DNA from: CALXZG01 sp034184445
Lineage (GTDB): Bacteria; Pseudomonadota; Alphaproteobacteria; CAAHEQ01; UBA3637
Direction of reading: 5' to 3'
Assembly (NCBI GenBank): GCA_034184445.1
Contig: JAXFZX010000078.1
Coordinates: 1 to 12,362, forward strand
Length of the DNA: 12,362 bases
Positions within the stretch are counted from its first letter, which is position 1; each line of letters begins with the position of its first letter. The position numbers were made by a program, and so were the translations under genes. Shown here piece after piece: positions 1 to 6,670 of this stretch. Under the pieces are notes generated by a model. The model made no database searches. It saw nothing but the letters and a program-made list of their open reading frames with translations, and was not told where the DNA came from.

Positions 1-76
1 CAGGGTGACCAGCCAAAAAGAGCAGAAGGACCCATGCCTATTCCTGGGGTAGCTTTTGTCATTCAGATTCAATAAA

Positions 77-559
77 TTATTTACTTAAACCCAAAGGTCT
101 TAAAATGCCAATCATACCATCTGCGGCGATATCATTGGTGATTTTACCATCTTTATTGAAATAGTAAAAATTCATAACGGTTGTTTTGATTTTCTTTCCT
201 GTTGGCGCAAGTCCCATAAACTCTCCATCATGTGTCGCTGTTAAAGTCCAACGAACAGCGACCTTTTGTTCGTCAGCCACCATTTCTTCCAACTTCCATT
301 GAACATCAGAAAAGGATTGACGCATCCAGTGAACAACAGACAAATATCCTTTGCCACCATATAAGGGTTTGGGACTCGCCGGCGTATAAAATGGGGCGTC
401 AGGGGCCACCAATTCTTCGGCCAACGCTTCATCAGCCGTATTGATCATTGTTTCAAAACGATACATCGCCTGTTTATTTCGTTCGATAGTATTATCCGAT
501 TGTTTGGCACAGGCAACAAGACATAATAAAGCAAAGCACAAACAAAGCAAATGTTTCAT
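77..559 (-). CDS. SnoaL-like (ester cyclase family) lipoprotein
   Basis: A 160-residue protein with an N-terminal lipoprotein signal: a basic start (MKH), a hydrophobic stretch rich in Leu and Cys, and a lipobox LVAC with the acylated Cys at residue 17. The rest matches the SnoaL-like/predicted ester cyclase branch of the NTF2 fold: a start helix (about 28-50), a W...F.D region (about 78-87), a VAVRWTLTATHDGEF strand pair (about 100-114), GLAPTGKKI (about 116-124) and a DG-containing end. The family covers small alpha+beta cone proteins, some of which are cyclases or isomerases; the substrate here cannot be told. It is probably anchored in the inner or outer membrane facing the periplasm. The ATG is preceded by AAAGGAA at a good distance. 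It stands alone, with its own promoter just upstream. Family call is fairly sure; enzyme activity is not. Confidence 0.85.
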   Translation of the reverse strand: MKHLLCLCFALLCLVACAKQSDNTIERNKQAMYRFETMINTADEALAEELVAPDAPFYTPASPKPLYGGKGYLSVVHWMRQSFSDVQWKLEEMVADEQKVAVRWTLTATHDGEFMGLAPTGKKIKTTVMNFYYFNKDGKITNDIAADGMIGILRPLGLSK

Positions 560-894
560 AAATTTCCTTTCACCTTTCGTGATGATTCTATTTATTATTA
601 GACATGCTTTTCAATATACAAGGAGTTGAATCTTTTTGCAACCAATTTATAAAAAGAGTCATGAATGGACGGGGTGACCACCCAAAAAAGCGAAGTGACC
701 ACCCGAACAAAAAATAAAATCAAATAAGTTATTGATATTTATATGTTTTTATCTGACCACTGACCACCCAAAATTTTTGTGTTTTGCTAAAAAAATGGCG
801 CGGCTTGCGTCCCCGCATATGAAATCTCGCCAGGAAGGACCCATGGCCGGATACCTGACCACCCGAGTGGCTAGCAACCAAAACGATAGAGAAA
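560..894. repeat. Gene-free stretch with dispersed TGACCACCC motifs
   Basis: No credible gene is seen here; open frames in the stretch lack ribosome-binding sites and family resemblance. It contains GTGACCACCC at 674-683 and 695-704 (21 bases apart), TGACCACCC at 761-769 directly preceded by a partial TGACCAC at 754-760, and TGACCACCC at 856-864. A variant GTGACCAGCC lies at the left edge (5-14). A second shared word, GAAGGACCCATG, occurs at 25-36 and 834-845, in each case with a CCTG a short way downstream. The arrangement suggests a dispersed intergenic repeat family or remains of one, but no full unit can be delimited. Confidence 0.55.
585..614 (-). promoter_or_regulatory. Promoter of the SnoaL-like lipoprotein gene
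   Basis: On the minus strand a -35 TTGAAA (plus 609-614) and a -10 TAGAAT (plus 585-590) are separated by 18 bases. Each differs from the sigma-70 consensus at one position. Transcription would start about 20 bases upstream of the ATG at 559. Confidence 0.5.
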
Positions 895-1410
895 TTATAA
901 AAATTGAACGGTATCGGACAAGGGCTTCTTATTCGTGTGCGTTGGCGCCGGTGCGGCCGAGGTTGTCGGATAACCGAACATCATCAGCAAAACAGGCACT
1001 TCATTTTCGGGTAAATTAAAAGCCTTACGCGTTTCATCCGGGTTAAACATATTCACCCAAGTGGAATGAACACCCAAGTCTGCCGCCTGCAACATCATGT
1101 GTGTTGCCACAATGGAGACATCCTCAACGCCCGAAGTAATGGTCTCATCCGTTGGATTATGCCATTCTTGATTTTTATCATAGCAAATAATCATGGCAAG
1201 CGGAGCATTGTAATGACATGGTGTCACAGCACGCAACTTATCCATAGCCGCCGCCGATTGAACAACATAAACCTTTTGCGGTTGGTTGTTCTTGGCGGTA
1301 GGGGCCACTCGACCGGCCTGTAAGATTTTTTGGATTTTTTCATCTTCAACCGGTTTAGCATCATAACTTCTTTGCGTATAACGCGCTGTGCTCAATTCTT
1401 CAAATGTCAT
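895..1410 (-). CDS. Nitroreductase family protein (FMN-dependent)
   Basis: A 171-residue protein of the small nitroreductase family, flavoproteins that use NAD(P)H to reduce nitro compounds, quinones or similar acceptors in the cytoplasm. Visible marks are the N-terminal RYTQRSYDAKPV segment (about 9-20) where the family binds FMN phosphate, AGRVAPTAKNNQPQ (about 32-45), a central VSIVATHMMLQAADLGVHSTWVN segment (helix and flavin contact, about 99-121) and a C-terminal VPVLLMMFGYP strand (about 138-148). Length is at the short end of the family, as for many single-domain members. The ATG at 1410 has an AGAGAGGA ribosome-binding site. It is monocistronic and sits beside the mobile cassette, so it may be a chromosomal flank or cargo. 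The physiological substrate is unknown. Confidence 0.92.
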   Translation of the reverse strand: MTFEELSTARYTQRSYDAKPVEDEKIQKILQAGRVAPTAKNNQPQKVYVVQSAAAMDKLRAVTPCHYNAPLAMIICYDKNQEWHNPTDETITSGVEDVSIVATHMMLQAADLGVHSTWVNMFNPDETRKAFNLPENEVPVLLMMFGYPTTSAAPAPTHTNKKPLSDTVQFL

Positions 1411-1434
1411 TGTTTATCCTCTCTGTTTATGATC

Positions 1435-1440
1435 ATTATA
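1435..1440 (-). promoter_or_regulatory. Likely -10 box of the nitroreductase gene
   Basis: A perfect TATAAT on the minus strand lies about 25 bases upstream of the ATG, a fitting distance for transcription initiation. No convincing -35 is seen at the right spacing; the upstream DNA is a T-rich tract. Confidence 0.4.
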
Positions 1441-1506
1441 TAGCACTGTTTTTCAAAAAAAGAAAGCAAATTAGTATATCCAATGCCGAAAAAATCGAGT
1501 ACCTGA

Positions 1507-2151
1507 TTAAAAGTTCTCCTCATCATCCTTTGTCATCCGCCAGTGGCTGGCCAGTGATTGCGTCAGGTTATTGTCTTGTGGTCCTTCACTTTGAGAAGGT
1601 GGCTCATCAAACCCCATTAGTTCGGCACAGTGTTTTAGGATAGGCCCTGTATCCAACCATCCTAAACTGTCTGCTTTACGGACAAGCTCTGTATAACCGC
1701 CATCTCGAAGTTCCGGATAGGCCACCCGGACATCATTTAAAACTCTGCGGGCCGCATCCTCATAAAAACCTGGCAAGACTTTTCGGCCTCGAACATAAAA
1801 AGAGCCGGCACGCTTGCGAATAGGATCTGTTTCAACCCGCGGTTCTGCAAGCCGTCTTTTTAACTCTGCCAACTGTTGTTGTATTTCTGCATCTTTAGAT
1901 TTATCAAATAGTTGTGCCCTCATATGACTGATTGTCGGAAACTTCATTGTGCGTTGATTGCGGACAATGTTAAAAGCGGCTTCTTCAATTTGATGCTCTG
2001 AATACCCTTTCAAAGTTTCATTCCACAGTTTAATGATCTCGTTCCTATTTTGCCCTTCTTTGGGGTTGTTTTCCCAACTTGGAAAGCCGTAAAAATCCAC
2101 AAAGATTTTCAAAGCAGTTGATGTTTGTAAATTTGGTTGTTCATTTGTCAT
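1507..2151 (-). CDS. Putative phage helicase loader / replication protein
   Basis: A 214-residue soluble protein without signal or membrane segments. The N-terminal half resembles the helical N-domain of phage helicase loaders or inhibitors of the G39P/DnaI type: FVDFYGFPSWENN (about 12-24), IIKLWNETLKGYSEHQIEEAAFNIVRNQR (about 39-67) and then KFPTISHMRAQL (about 70-81), a pattern of counted segments followed by a Lys-Phe-Pro-Thr turn often seen in these proteins. The middle (about 88-105) is charged and probably a linker. The ATG at 2151 lies one base beyond the stop of the upstream replication gene and is preceded by GGGAG, so the two are probably translationally coupled. Its position directly after a DUF6291-type gene fits a replication pair. 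The assignment is by pattern and context only; a hypothetical phage protein of other role is possible. Confidence 0.6.
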   Translation of the reverse strand: MTNEQPNLQTSTALKIFVDFYGFPSWENNPKEGQNRNEIIKLWNETLKGYSEHQIEEAAFNIVRNQRTMKFPTISHMRAQLFDKSKDAEIQQQLAELKRRLAEPRVETDPIRKRAGSFYVRGRKVLPGFYEDAARRVLNDVRVAYPELRDGGYTELVRKADSLGWLDTGPILKHCAELMGFDEPPSQSEGPQDNNLTQSLASHWRMTKDDEENF

Positions 2152-2152
2152 G

Positions 2153-2782
2153 TTAGATTTCTCCCTTCATCCACGCTTCTTTTTGAGAATCGGATATGTA
2201 TGTTTTGTTTGTTTTCGTTTGATTACGTTCCCATGTTCTGACGCAACACTTCCATTTTTTGATGTGATTTTTGCCAAGCATCCAATCTTTTGCCTCATAG
2301 AAATTGTAGAATTGTTCTGCATCAATAGGACTGTTGATAGACTGACAATAGGCCTTGACCTCATCTAATGTCGATCTTTGAAAACTTACTGTTTTCTTAG
2401 TTTCAGTATTATTTTTAGTATCATTTTTAGTTTTATTATCAATCTTAGTATCTGTGTTATTCTTAGTATCAGTATTACTATCCATTTGCATGCCATTTTT
2501 AGGTGACCTAAGGTTACCTTGCCAACGCTTGCGTGCCGCGACAGAATTTCGCTCGCACTTTTCTTGATACTTTTGAATACTGATATCTAATAAACCGGAA
2601 ATCATTTTCCAAGCAAAAAAGCACCTTTCAGGTAATTGACTTTCCTCAATGGGACTTTGATTGATCAGTTTCAAAATACAGGTAAATAAGTATCCCCGTT
2701 CTTCCATGCTCATGAATTGAATAAAATTCCACCAATCTCCATGAATAACGAGAGATTTAGGGTAATGTTTTAATTTATCCAT
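2153..2782 (-). CDS. DUF6291-like phage replication initiation protein
   Basis: A 209-residue protein. The N-terminal 90 residues match my memory of DUF6291: a WWNFIQFMSMEERGYLFTCIL helix pair (about 17-37), FFAWKMISGLLDISIQKYQEKCERNSVAARKRW (about 54-86). A low-complexity Asn/Thr/Lys/Asp linker follows (about 100-130, with repeated NTDTKN-type words), and a C-terminal motif with FYNFYEAKDWMLGKN and KKWKCCVRTWERN (about 160-190) that is typical of phage replication initiators and DnaD-type proteins. Such proteins start replication on the phage origin and recruit the helicase loader; the next gene may be that partner. The start is supported by AAGGAG seven bases before the ATG. The linker is encoded by short tandem repeats that could vary in length between strains. 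Confidence 0.72.
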   Translation of the reverse strand: MDKLKHYPKSLVIHGDWWNFIQFMSMEERGYLFTCILKLINQSPIEESQLPERCFFAWKMISGLLDISIQKYQEKCERNSVAARKRWQGNLRSPKNGMQMDSNTDTKNNTDTKIDNKTKNDTKNNTETKKTVSFQRSTLDEVKAYCQSINSPIDAEQFYNFYEAKDWMLGKNHIKKWKCCVRTWERNQTKTNKTYISDSQKEAWMKGEI

Positions 2783-2804
2783 TTAAAAACTCCTTATTGT
2801 TAGA

Positions 2805-4511
2805 TTAAATTTTTGGAAAACCAAATAGTTTTCTTTGTTCGGGCCAACTGGCCGGGATAGAGGCCCTCAATAATTCTTTGGCGGTCATTGTTTTGGGCTG
2901 AGCTCCCCGTAAAATGGCATCAATAATATCCGGTGCCAAGAAAGTGAGCCGAATTTGCGCCCCGATATAGGCCGGATCCTGATGATATATTTCCGCCAGT
3001 TCGTGCAAGTTTAAGTTCTTTGTTTCCTGGGTTTCACGATAGGTAAAACCGTTGGCCAAAATCTTAATGAGATAGCGGTCCTCTTTCTTGGAGTGCTTTT
3101 CTGGCGGGCTTAAGAACAGCATATCCGATACAGCTTCGGGCAAGTGAATTTCTTTGGCCCCGCGGTGGGTAATCAGGTCAATGGGAACCATTGATTCCAT
3201 CAGTTCCGGTTTTAATTCATTGGGTTTCAAACTGGCTTTCAGGCGTTTATCCATCAGGTGAATAGCCAAAGGTTTCCAGACCACAACAATTTTATCGGCG
3301 AAAATGGTCACCCCTTGAACCAAAAGGCTGACTATTTTTTCCTTTTGCGTTCCGGTCAGTTGTTGAAAGACAGAGTCAATTTCACGCATCGCATAAAAGA
3401 CTTCGCTTTCTTTCAGGTTCGGTTGCACTTGGCAGGCTTCCTGTGCCAGCGCCTGTAACACATAGGGGGATTTAATCAGCGGATTGAGTAAGTCCATAAC
3501 CAAATTATCCAACAGGTGCATGGGGACAGCACTCAGCCGACATAAATGAGGCCCGTATTTTTTGTGGGTATTGTCGGTATAATAATAGTATCGTTTGCCA
3601 TTTTTCAAAGAATACCTGGGATAAAGTTTGCACCCGCAACACCCGCAAGATAAAATCCCGCGGAGTAATCCGATTTCCTCATTCTTACTCACTGGTTTTA
3701 AGTGCCGCCGCCGTATTTTTTGTGAATTCGAATTGAATAATTCCTGGGCGGCTTCAAAGGTTTTCTTATCAATAATCGGTTGATGCAGGCCCGGGAAGGA
3801 AGTCCCTTTATGCGTAATCTCCCCAATATAAACACGATTAGTAAGCATACTCCTTAAAAAAGTCCAGCCGGGAACTTTTCCCCTAAAGGTGCAATTTTCC
3901 CGTAAAAGGGCATGGCCCACCATGGATAAATTACCGGATGACAAAAACAGTTCATAGACGTGCTTGACCTTTTCGGCATCTTCCGGCACTATCACCAGTT
4001 TTTTATCTTCGCCTTTATAGCCAAACGGGGGAACACCGCCGACCCACATGCCTTTTTTCTTGGATGCCAAAATCTTATCGCGGATACGCTCACCGCTGAT
4101 TTCCCGTTCAAACTGCGCAAAAGAAAGAAGCACATTCAACATCAATCGGCCCATGCTGTCCGCCGTATTGATATTTTGTGTCACCGATACAAAAGAGCAG
4201 TGGTGTTCATCAAAAATTTCAATCATCTTGGAAAAGTCCAAAAGGGATCTGGTTAACCGGTCAATTTTATAGATAACCACCATATCCACTTTATCTGCCC
4301 GAATATCGTTCAGTAATTCTTGAAAAGCCGGTCGGCACATATTACCGCCGGAATAACCGCCATCATCATAATGTTTATCTATCAATTCCCATCCTTGATG
4401 ATGTTGCGCCTTGATATAGTTTTCCCCGGCTTCCCGTTGAGCCTCCAGGGTATTAAATTGTTTTTCCAAACCTTCGTCTGTTGATTTACGTGTATAGATT
4501 GCACATCTCAT
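2805..4511 (-). CDS. Large serine recombinase
   Basis: A 568-residue site-specific recombinase. The catalytic resolvase domain (about 1-150) starts with CAIYTRKSTDEGLE, where Ser10 is the expected nucleophile, and has KIDRLTRSLLDF (about 82-93) and the FAQFEREISGERIRDK helix (about 131-146) with the conserved arginines. The recombinase domain follows (about 160-265, with GVPPFGY and GWTFLRSMLTNRVYIGE). A Cys cluster CGCCGC (289-294) with a later Cys324 forms the zinc-ribbon. The C-terminal part (about 490-568) carries a HTH-like segment with LAEIYHQDPAYIGAQIRLTFLAPDI and ends in WPEQRKLFGF, the type I associate with alphaproteobacterial recombinases paired with DUF2924. It would integrate, excise or invert DNA by double-strand cleavage with a 2-base core. 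The ATG at 4511 overlaps the stop of the DUF2924 gene by four bases. All key catalytic motifs are intact. Confidence 0.95.
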   Translation of the reverse strand: MRCAIYTRKSTDEGLEKQFNTLEAQREAGENYIKAQHHQGWELIDKHYDDGGYSGGNMCRPAFQELLNDIRADKVDMVVIYKIDRLTRSLLDFSKMIEIFDEHHCSFVSVTQNINTADSMGRLMLNVLLSFAQFEREISGERIRDKILASKKKGMWVGGVPPFGYKGEDKKLVIVPEDAEKVKHVYELFLSSGNLSMVGHALLRENCTFRGKVPGWTFLRSMLTNRVYIGEITHKGTSFPGLHQPIIDKKTFEAAQELFNSNSQKIRRRHLKPVSKNEEIGLLRGILSCGCCGCKLYPRYSLKNGKRYYYYTDNTHKKYGPHLCRLSAVPMHLLDNLVMDLLNPLIKSPYVLQALAQEACQVQPNLKESEVFYAMREIDSVFQQLTGTQKEKIVSLLVQGVTIFADKIVVVWKPLAIHLMDKRLKASLKPNELKPELMESMVPIDLITHRGAKEIHLPEAVSDMLFLSPPEKHSKKEDRYLIKILANGFTYRETQETKNLNLHELAEIYHQDPAYIGAQIRLTFLAPDIIDAILRGAQPKTMTAKELLRASIPASWPEQRKLFGFPKI

Positions 4512-4921
4512 TGTCCAACTCCAAAAAAGCGTTTTCCCGAGGTGCGTATGCCTGTAATATGTTGGGCGGCCGCCGATAAGCTGGTGTAATAGGTGCCGTC
4601 CATATCTACGCCCCTTTCCAAAATAGTGACACGATAGTCCGTCCTTTTATAGGTGCGGACTATCACTGTTCCCACCGGATATAAACTTTTCTTGCGTTGT
4701 TGCTTTTCAAAGAGTTTTTTAATCAGACTTTTTGTCTTTACGGATAATCCCCCATGGCGTAGTTCTTGCAAACGGTAAGAAACGCGCAAGATGTAAAACT
4801 CTTTATTGCCAATGCGGGTTTCTTGATTATACAGTTGCATATAGTACTGTTTCAGGACATGAAAAGGTAAATCCGGCACAGTATTAATATCAATGTTTAA
4901 GTCAAGATTTGTATCAACCAT
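4508..4921 (-). CDS. DUF2924 family protein, recombinase partner
   Basis: A 137-residue protein of DUF2924. The C-terminal half has the family signature: YPVGTVIVRTYKRTDYRVTILERG (about 91-114), then DGTYYTSLSAAAQHITGIRT and a final GKRFFGV. The N-terminal half is helical with YRLQELRHGG (about 49-58). The function is unknown; the family is regularly encoded immediately upstream of serine recombinases in alphaproteobacterial prophages, so a DNA-binding or recombination-directionality role is a reasonable inference. I place the start at the ATG at 4921, because AAGGAG stands five bases before it; an in-frame ATG seven codons further upstream has no such site. The end overlaps the recombinase start (ATGA). 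Confidence 0.88.
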   Translation of the reverse strand: MVDTNLDLNIDINTVPDLPFHVLKQYYMQLYNQETRIGNKEFYILRVSYRLQELRHGGLSVKTKSLIKKLFEKQQRKKSLYPVGTVIVRTYKRTDYRVTILERGVDMDGTYYTSLSAAAQHITGIRTSGKRFFGVGQ

Positions 4922-4970
4922 AGCGACTCCTTGTGAACACAATAACGCTCTTTCAGCAACTTATATCCAG

Positions 4971-5069
4971 TTAATTCTGATGATTTTCGGCACTTTCTGC
5001 CCCCTGATTGAAAACTTTCAACAAAGTGGGGAGTATGACCAGTGCCAATTCGTGTAACGGATTGTTCAT
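4971..5069 (-). CDS. Small ORF (32 residues) between HTH and DUF2924 genes
   Basis: A 32-codon frame starting MNNPLHELALVILPTLLKVF and ending with a polar tail (AESAENHQN). An AGAGGT sequence lies a few bases before its ATG, and the ATG follows the HTH gene's stop (5073) by only three bases, which fits translational coupling. The first 20 residues are hydrophobic and helical, perhaps amphipathic. No family is recognised. It could be a real small protein of the integration module or a leader that couples translation. Support is the ribosome-binding site, the spacing and the absence of other content in this gap. Confidence 0.5.
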   Translation of the reverse strand: MNNPLHELALVILPTLLKVFNQGAESAENHQN

Positions 5070-5072
5070 GGC

Positions 5073-5285
5073 CTACCTCTTATCAAAAGTGATTGCTGTT
5101 TTTTCGGCCGATTCCACCCAAGCATCTAAATCCGCCACATCATAAAAACTGTGACCGCGGACTTTTCTGAACTTGGGGCCAGAACCGTCCACCCGGTATT
5201 TTTGCAAGGTACGCGGGGCCAACCCTAGATAAGTGGCAGCATCTTTTGTTGTATAAAAGCGTTGCGTTACTTTTCTGTTTTCCAT
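5073..5285 (-). CDS. AlpA/excisionase-type helix-turn-helix protein
   Basis: A 70-residue DNA-binding protein of the MerR-like HTH_17/AlpA kind. The winged HTH spans about residues 10-58: FYTTKDAATYLGLAPRTLQKY gives the two helices, with GLAPRTL forming the turn, and SGPKFRKVRGHSFYDVADLDAWV gives the wing and following helix. Such proteins act as excisionases (recombination directionality factors) or as transcription factors for integrase operons. It is the first gene of the minus-strand cassette run, with AAGGAG nine bases before the ATG. The palindromes just upstream in the divergent intergenic region are natural candidates for its binding sites. Confidence 0.88.
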   Translation of the reverse strand: MENRKVTQRFYTTKDAATYLGLAPRTLQKYRVDGSGPKFRKVRGHSFYDVADLDAWVESAEKTAITFDKR

Positions 5286-5315
5286 CTTTTATTTCTCCTT
5301 GAATTTTTGTTGACA

Positions 5316-5336
5316 TTGCTCGCCTTATGCGAACAA
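5316..5336. promoter_or_regulatory. Imperfect palindrome, operator candidate
   Basis: TTGCTCGC and GCGAACAA flank a 5-base centre (CTTAT); the arms match at seven of eight positions. It lies 31-51 bases upstream of the HTH gene's ATG, where a core promoter would be expected, and is GC-richer than its surroundings. Autoregulation by the HTH protein is an inference. Confidence 0.5.
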
Positions 5337-5376
5337 GGGAAAAATAAAGCTTAAAAAGAAGAATAAACATTGAGAT

Positions 5377-5407
5377 TTTTTTGAAAAAACTAGAATTTTT
5401 CAAAAAA
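5377..5407. repeat. Perfect 12-bp inverted repeat in divergent intergenic region
   Basis: TTTTTTGAAAAA (5377-5388) and TTTTTCAAAAAA (5396-5407) are exact inverted arms around a 7-base centre. The site is midway between the HTH gene and the gene that starts at 5499. It could be an operator or recombinase/excisionase site. An intrinsic terminator is unlikely because the stem is almost all A/T and sits between divergent genes. Confidence 0.55.
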
Positions 5408-5449
5408 TCCCAGTCTATAAAAAAAGGTATTTTTATCCCATGAAAAATA

Positions 5450-5478
5450 TTGCCTTTTTATCGCCTTTTGACTATATC
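5450..5478 (+). promoter_or_regulatory. Possible promoter of the gene at 5499
   Basis: TTGCCT (5450-5455) and TATATC (5473-5478) are 17 bases apart, four of six matches each. Initiation would be very close to the AGGAG ribosome-binding site at about 5489, leaving a short leader. Weak evidence beyond position and spacing. Confidence 0.35.
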
Positions 5479-5498
5479 CTTAAATATAGGAGTCTCTG

Positions 5499-6318
5499 AT
5501 GAAGAAATTTTACAGGAATTTATTTCAAGTATATTTGTTTATGGCCCGGGCTTTATTTCCAAAAGATTCTGCCCTACAACGCGAATTTTTACTGATAAAG
5601 ATCTCAGGCCTTGAAAAGGAAATGCCCGAAGTTTTTGAAAAATTGGGTGGGATACGGCTCTTACGTCTTTGTCGGTCGGCCAAAGAGATGAACAAATTGG
5701 TAGAGCATATCCAAAAAACAGATTGGTCTTATGTAACGAAGATGTTAAAGACAATGCAGTCCATGCAACAGGATCCCAAATTGGCCGGTAAAGTCAGCCT
5801 CAACAAAGCGGCATTTGTTTTGGATAAAGACATCAAAGAGAAAAAATCCAAAGATTCCCAAAAGAATAATGCCCCTCGCTATAAAGATATCTGGCGTCAA
5901 TATCGGGGTGTGGCTCATCTGATAGAGGCCCTTCAGATTATGAAAATGCAGTATCTGGAATGGACAGGGGATCCTATTCCTTTTGAAGCCTTTTTGGCGT
6001 TGGCGCAGGACCACCTGAATTTGGCCGCCTATCAACAAGGGGAAGAGCTGAAGAAAATGTACGAAGGACATACCAAAAAGCCCATTGTGCCGGCGGATGA
6101 ATTTTTTGCGGTAGAAAAACCAAAACTGGCCGAAAAAGCCCATTGTGCCGGCGGATGAATTTTTTGCGGTAGAAAAACCAAAACTGGCCGAAGATGAATT
6201 AGCCACTGCCTTGGTGAAAGAATGTCTTTTAAGCGACCCGTCACTCAGTAAGAAAATCAGTAAATACCGCGCCCCGGTCTTTGATTATGGGAACTTCGAC
6301 ATTCCAAGTGATAATTAA
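5499..6318 (+). pseudogene. Unknown cassette gene, frameshifted by a 58-bp tandem duplication
   Basis: The gene begins at an ATG with AGGAG six bases upstream. As it stands, translation ends at 6158 after 219 residues, the last few (about KAHCAGG) being out-of-frame. A 58-bp unit (6075-6132) is repeated exactly at 6133-6190. Because 58 is not a multiple of three, the second copy throws the frame. Removing one unit restores one open frame to a stop at 6316-6318, giving 253 residues ending FDYGNFDIPSDN. The protein is soluble and helical, with KDIWRQYRGVAHLIEAL (about 128-144) as the most family-like segment. I recognise no domain. It is divergent from the integration genes, as accessory genes at element ends often are. 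The 219-residue form may still be made and functional; the damage affects only the C-terminal tail. Confidence 0.7.
6075..6190. repeat. 58-bp perfect tandem duplication (two copies)
   Basis: Copy one 6075-6132 and copy two 6133-6190 are identical at every base; identity continues for two more bases (AA). The lack of any difference between copies points to a recent event, or an assembly or sequencing artefact. Confidence 0.95.
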
Positions 6319-6547
6319 AATTGCCTAGCGGATAAAGATACGAAACGAAAAAGGCGCAAAGTTATCGCTTTTTATGGATTGCCTAGCAAAGTCAAACTTG
6401 GGTTGGTTCATCTGCTCAAATAGCACTTTTGCTTTCTTTCCCAAAAAATTGCGAATGAATTGTGGTAAACGGGCATTTTCACATTGAGCCTAAAACTCAT
6501 CACAAGCGCCTTTATAACTTAGCTTTCATCGCCTCATTTCAGGCACG
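6319..6547. other. Gene-free stretch between broken gene and tRNA
   Basis: No gene is supported here. It contains a direct repeat of ATTGCCTAGC at 6320-6329 and 6378-6387, and between them a weak hairpin (AAAAAG/CTTTTT outer stem at about 6349-6374, with one bulge) followed by T residues that could end transcription of the plus-strand gene. It may hold the right boundary of the mobile cassette, but no matching left end was found. Confidence 0.4.
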
Positions 6548-6571
6548 AAAAAAGCCCGCTTCAAACGGGCT
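6548..6571 (-). terminator. Intrinsic terminator of tRNA-Ala
   Basis: On the minus strand AGCCCG and CGGGCT form a GC-rich six-base-pair stem with a short loop (TTTGAA), followed by a run of T. It begins about a dozen bases beyond the tRNA 3' end. Confidence 0.85.
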
Positions 6572-6582
6572 GAATCTTAAAT

Positions 6583-6658
6583 TGGTGGAGATAAGGGGGG
6601 TCGAACCCCTGACCTTCGCATTGCGAACGCGACGCTCTACCAACTGAGCTATATCCCC
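6583..6658 (-). tRNA. tRNA-Ala, anticodon CGC
   Basis: A complete 76-base cloverleaf including an encoded CCA end. The acceptor stem is GGGGATA paired with TATCTCC and contains the G3:U70 wobble pair that identifies alanine tRNA. The D-arm is GCTC/GAGC, the anticodon loop is TTCGCAA (anticodon CGC, reading GCG), and the T-arm has TTCGACC between AGGGG and CCCCT. The anticodon stem closes with a G-U pair. Promoter and terminator are both visible. It lies at the right side of the mobile cassette, a common place for islands, though serine recombinases do not usually use tRNA genes. Confidence 0.96.
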
Positions 6659-6670
6659 AAAGTGCCGTCA

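Larger units (their letters stand above)
1507..6318. mobile_element. Serine-recombinase mobile cassette (prophage remnant or small island), ends not defined
   Basis: The region joins an excisionase-type HTH gene, a small ORF, DUF2924, a large serine recombinase, and two phage-type replication genes in one minus-strand run, with a divergent unknown gene at the right. These belong together in phage and island integration/replication modules. No capsid, portal, terminase or conjugation gene is present, so within the window it is either a degenerate prophage, a satellite, or a small integrative element. No pair of attachment sites could be identified: the tRNA-Ala gene to the right has no duplicated 3' end at the left. 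The stated ends are simply the outermost cassette genes. Confidence 0.55.

Noticed and set aside
732..1019. Plus-strand frame of 95 residues across the repeat region and the nitroreductase end
   Set aside because: It overlaps the clear nitroreductase gene and lacks a ribosome-binding site and any domain.
2395..2490. Short tandem words in this stretch, considered as a CRISPR or iteron array
   Set aside because: They are in frame within the replication gene and encode its Asn/Thr/Asp/Lys linker; spacing and sequence do not fit a CRISPR. Phage origins do sometimes lie inside such genes, but nothing more supports this.
5745..6206. Minus-strand frame of 153 residues with an internal repeat, and another at 6032-6244
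   Set aside because: Both are shadows of the plus-strand cassette gene; the internal repeat is only the 58-bp duplication read backwards.
6349..6374. Hairpin AAAAAG.../...CTTTTT as a definite terminator
   Set aside because: The stem is mostly A/T with a bulge and long loop, too weak for a separate call; it is mentioned in the description of the gene-free stretch.
6583..6658. tRNA-Ala as the attachment site of the cassette
   Set aside because: No copy of the tRNA 3' end was found at the left side, and large serine recombinases generally use short sites in other genes.
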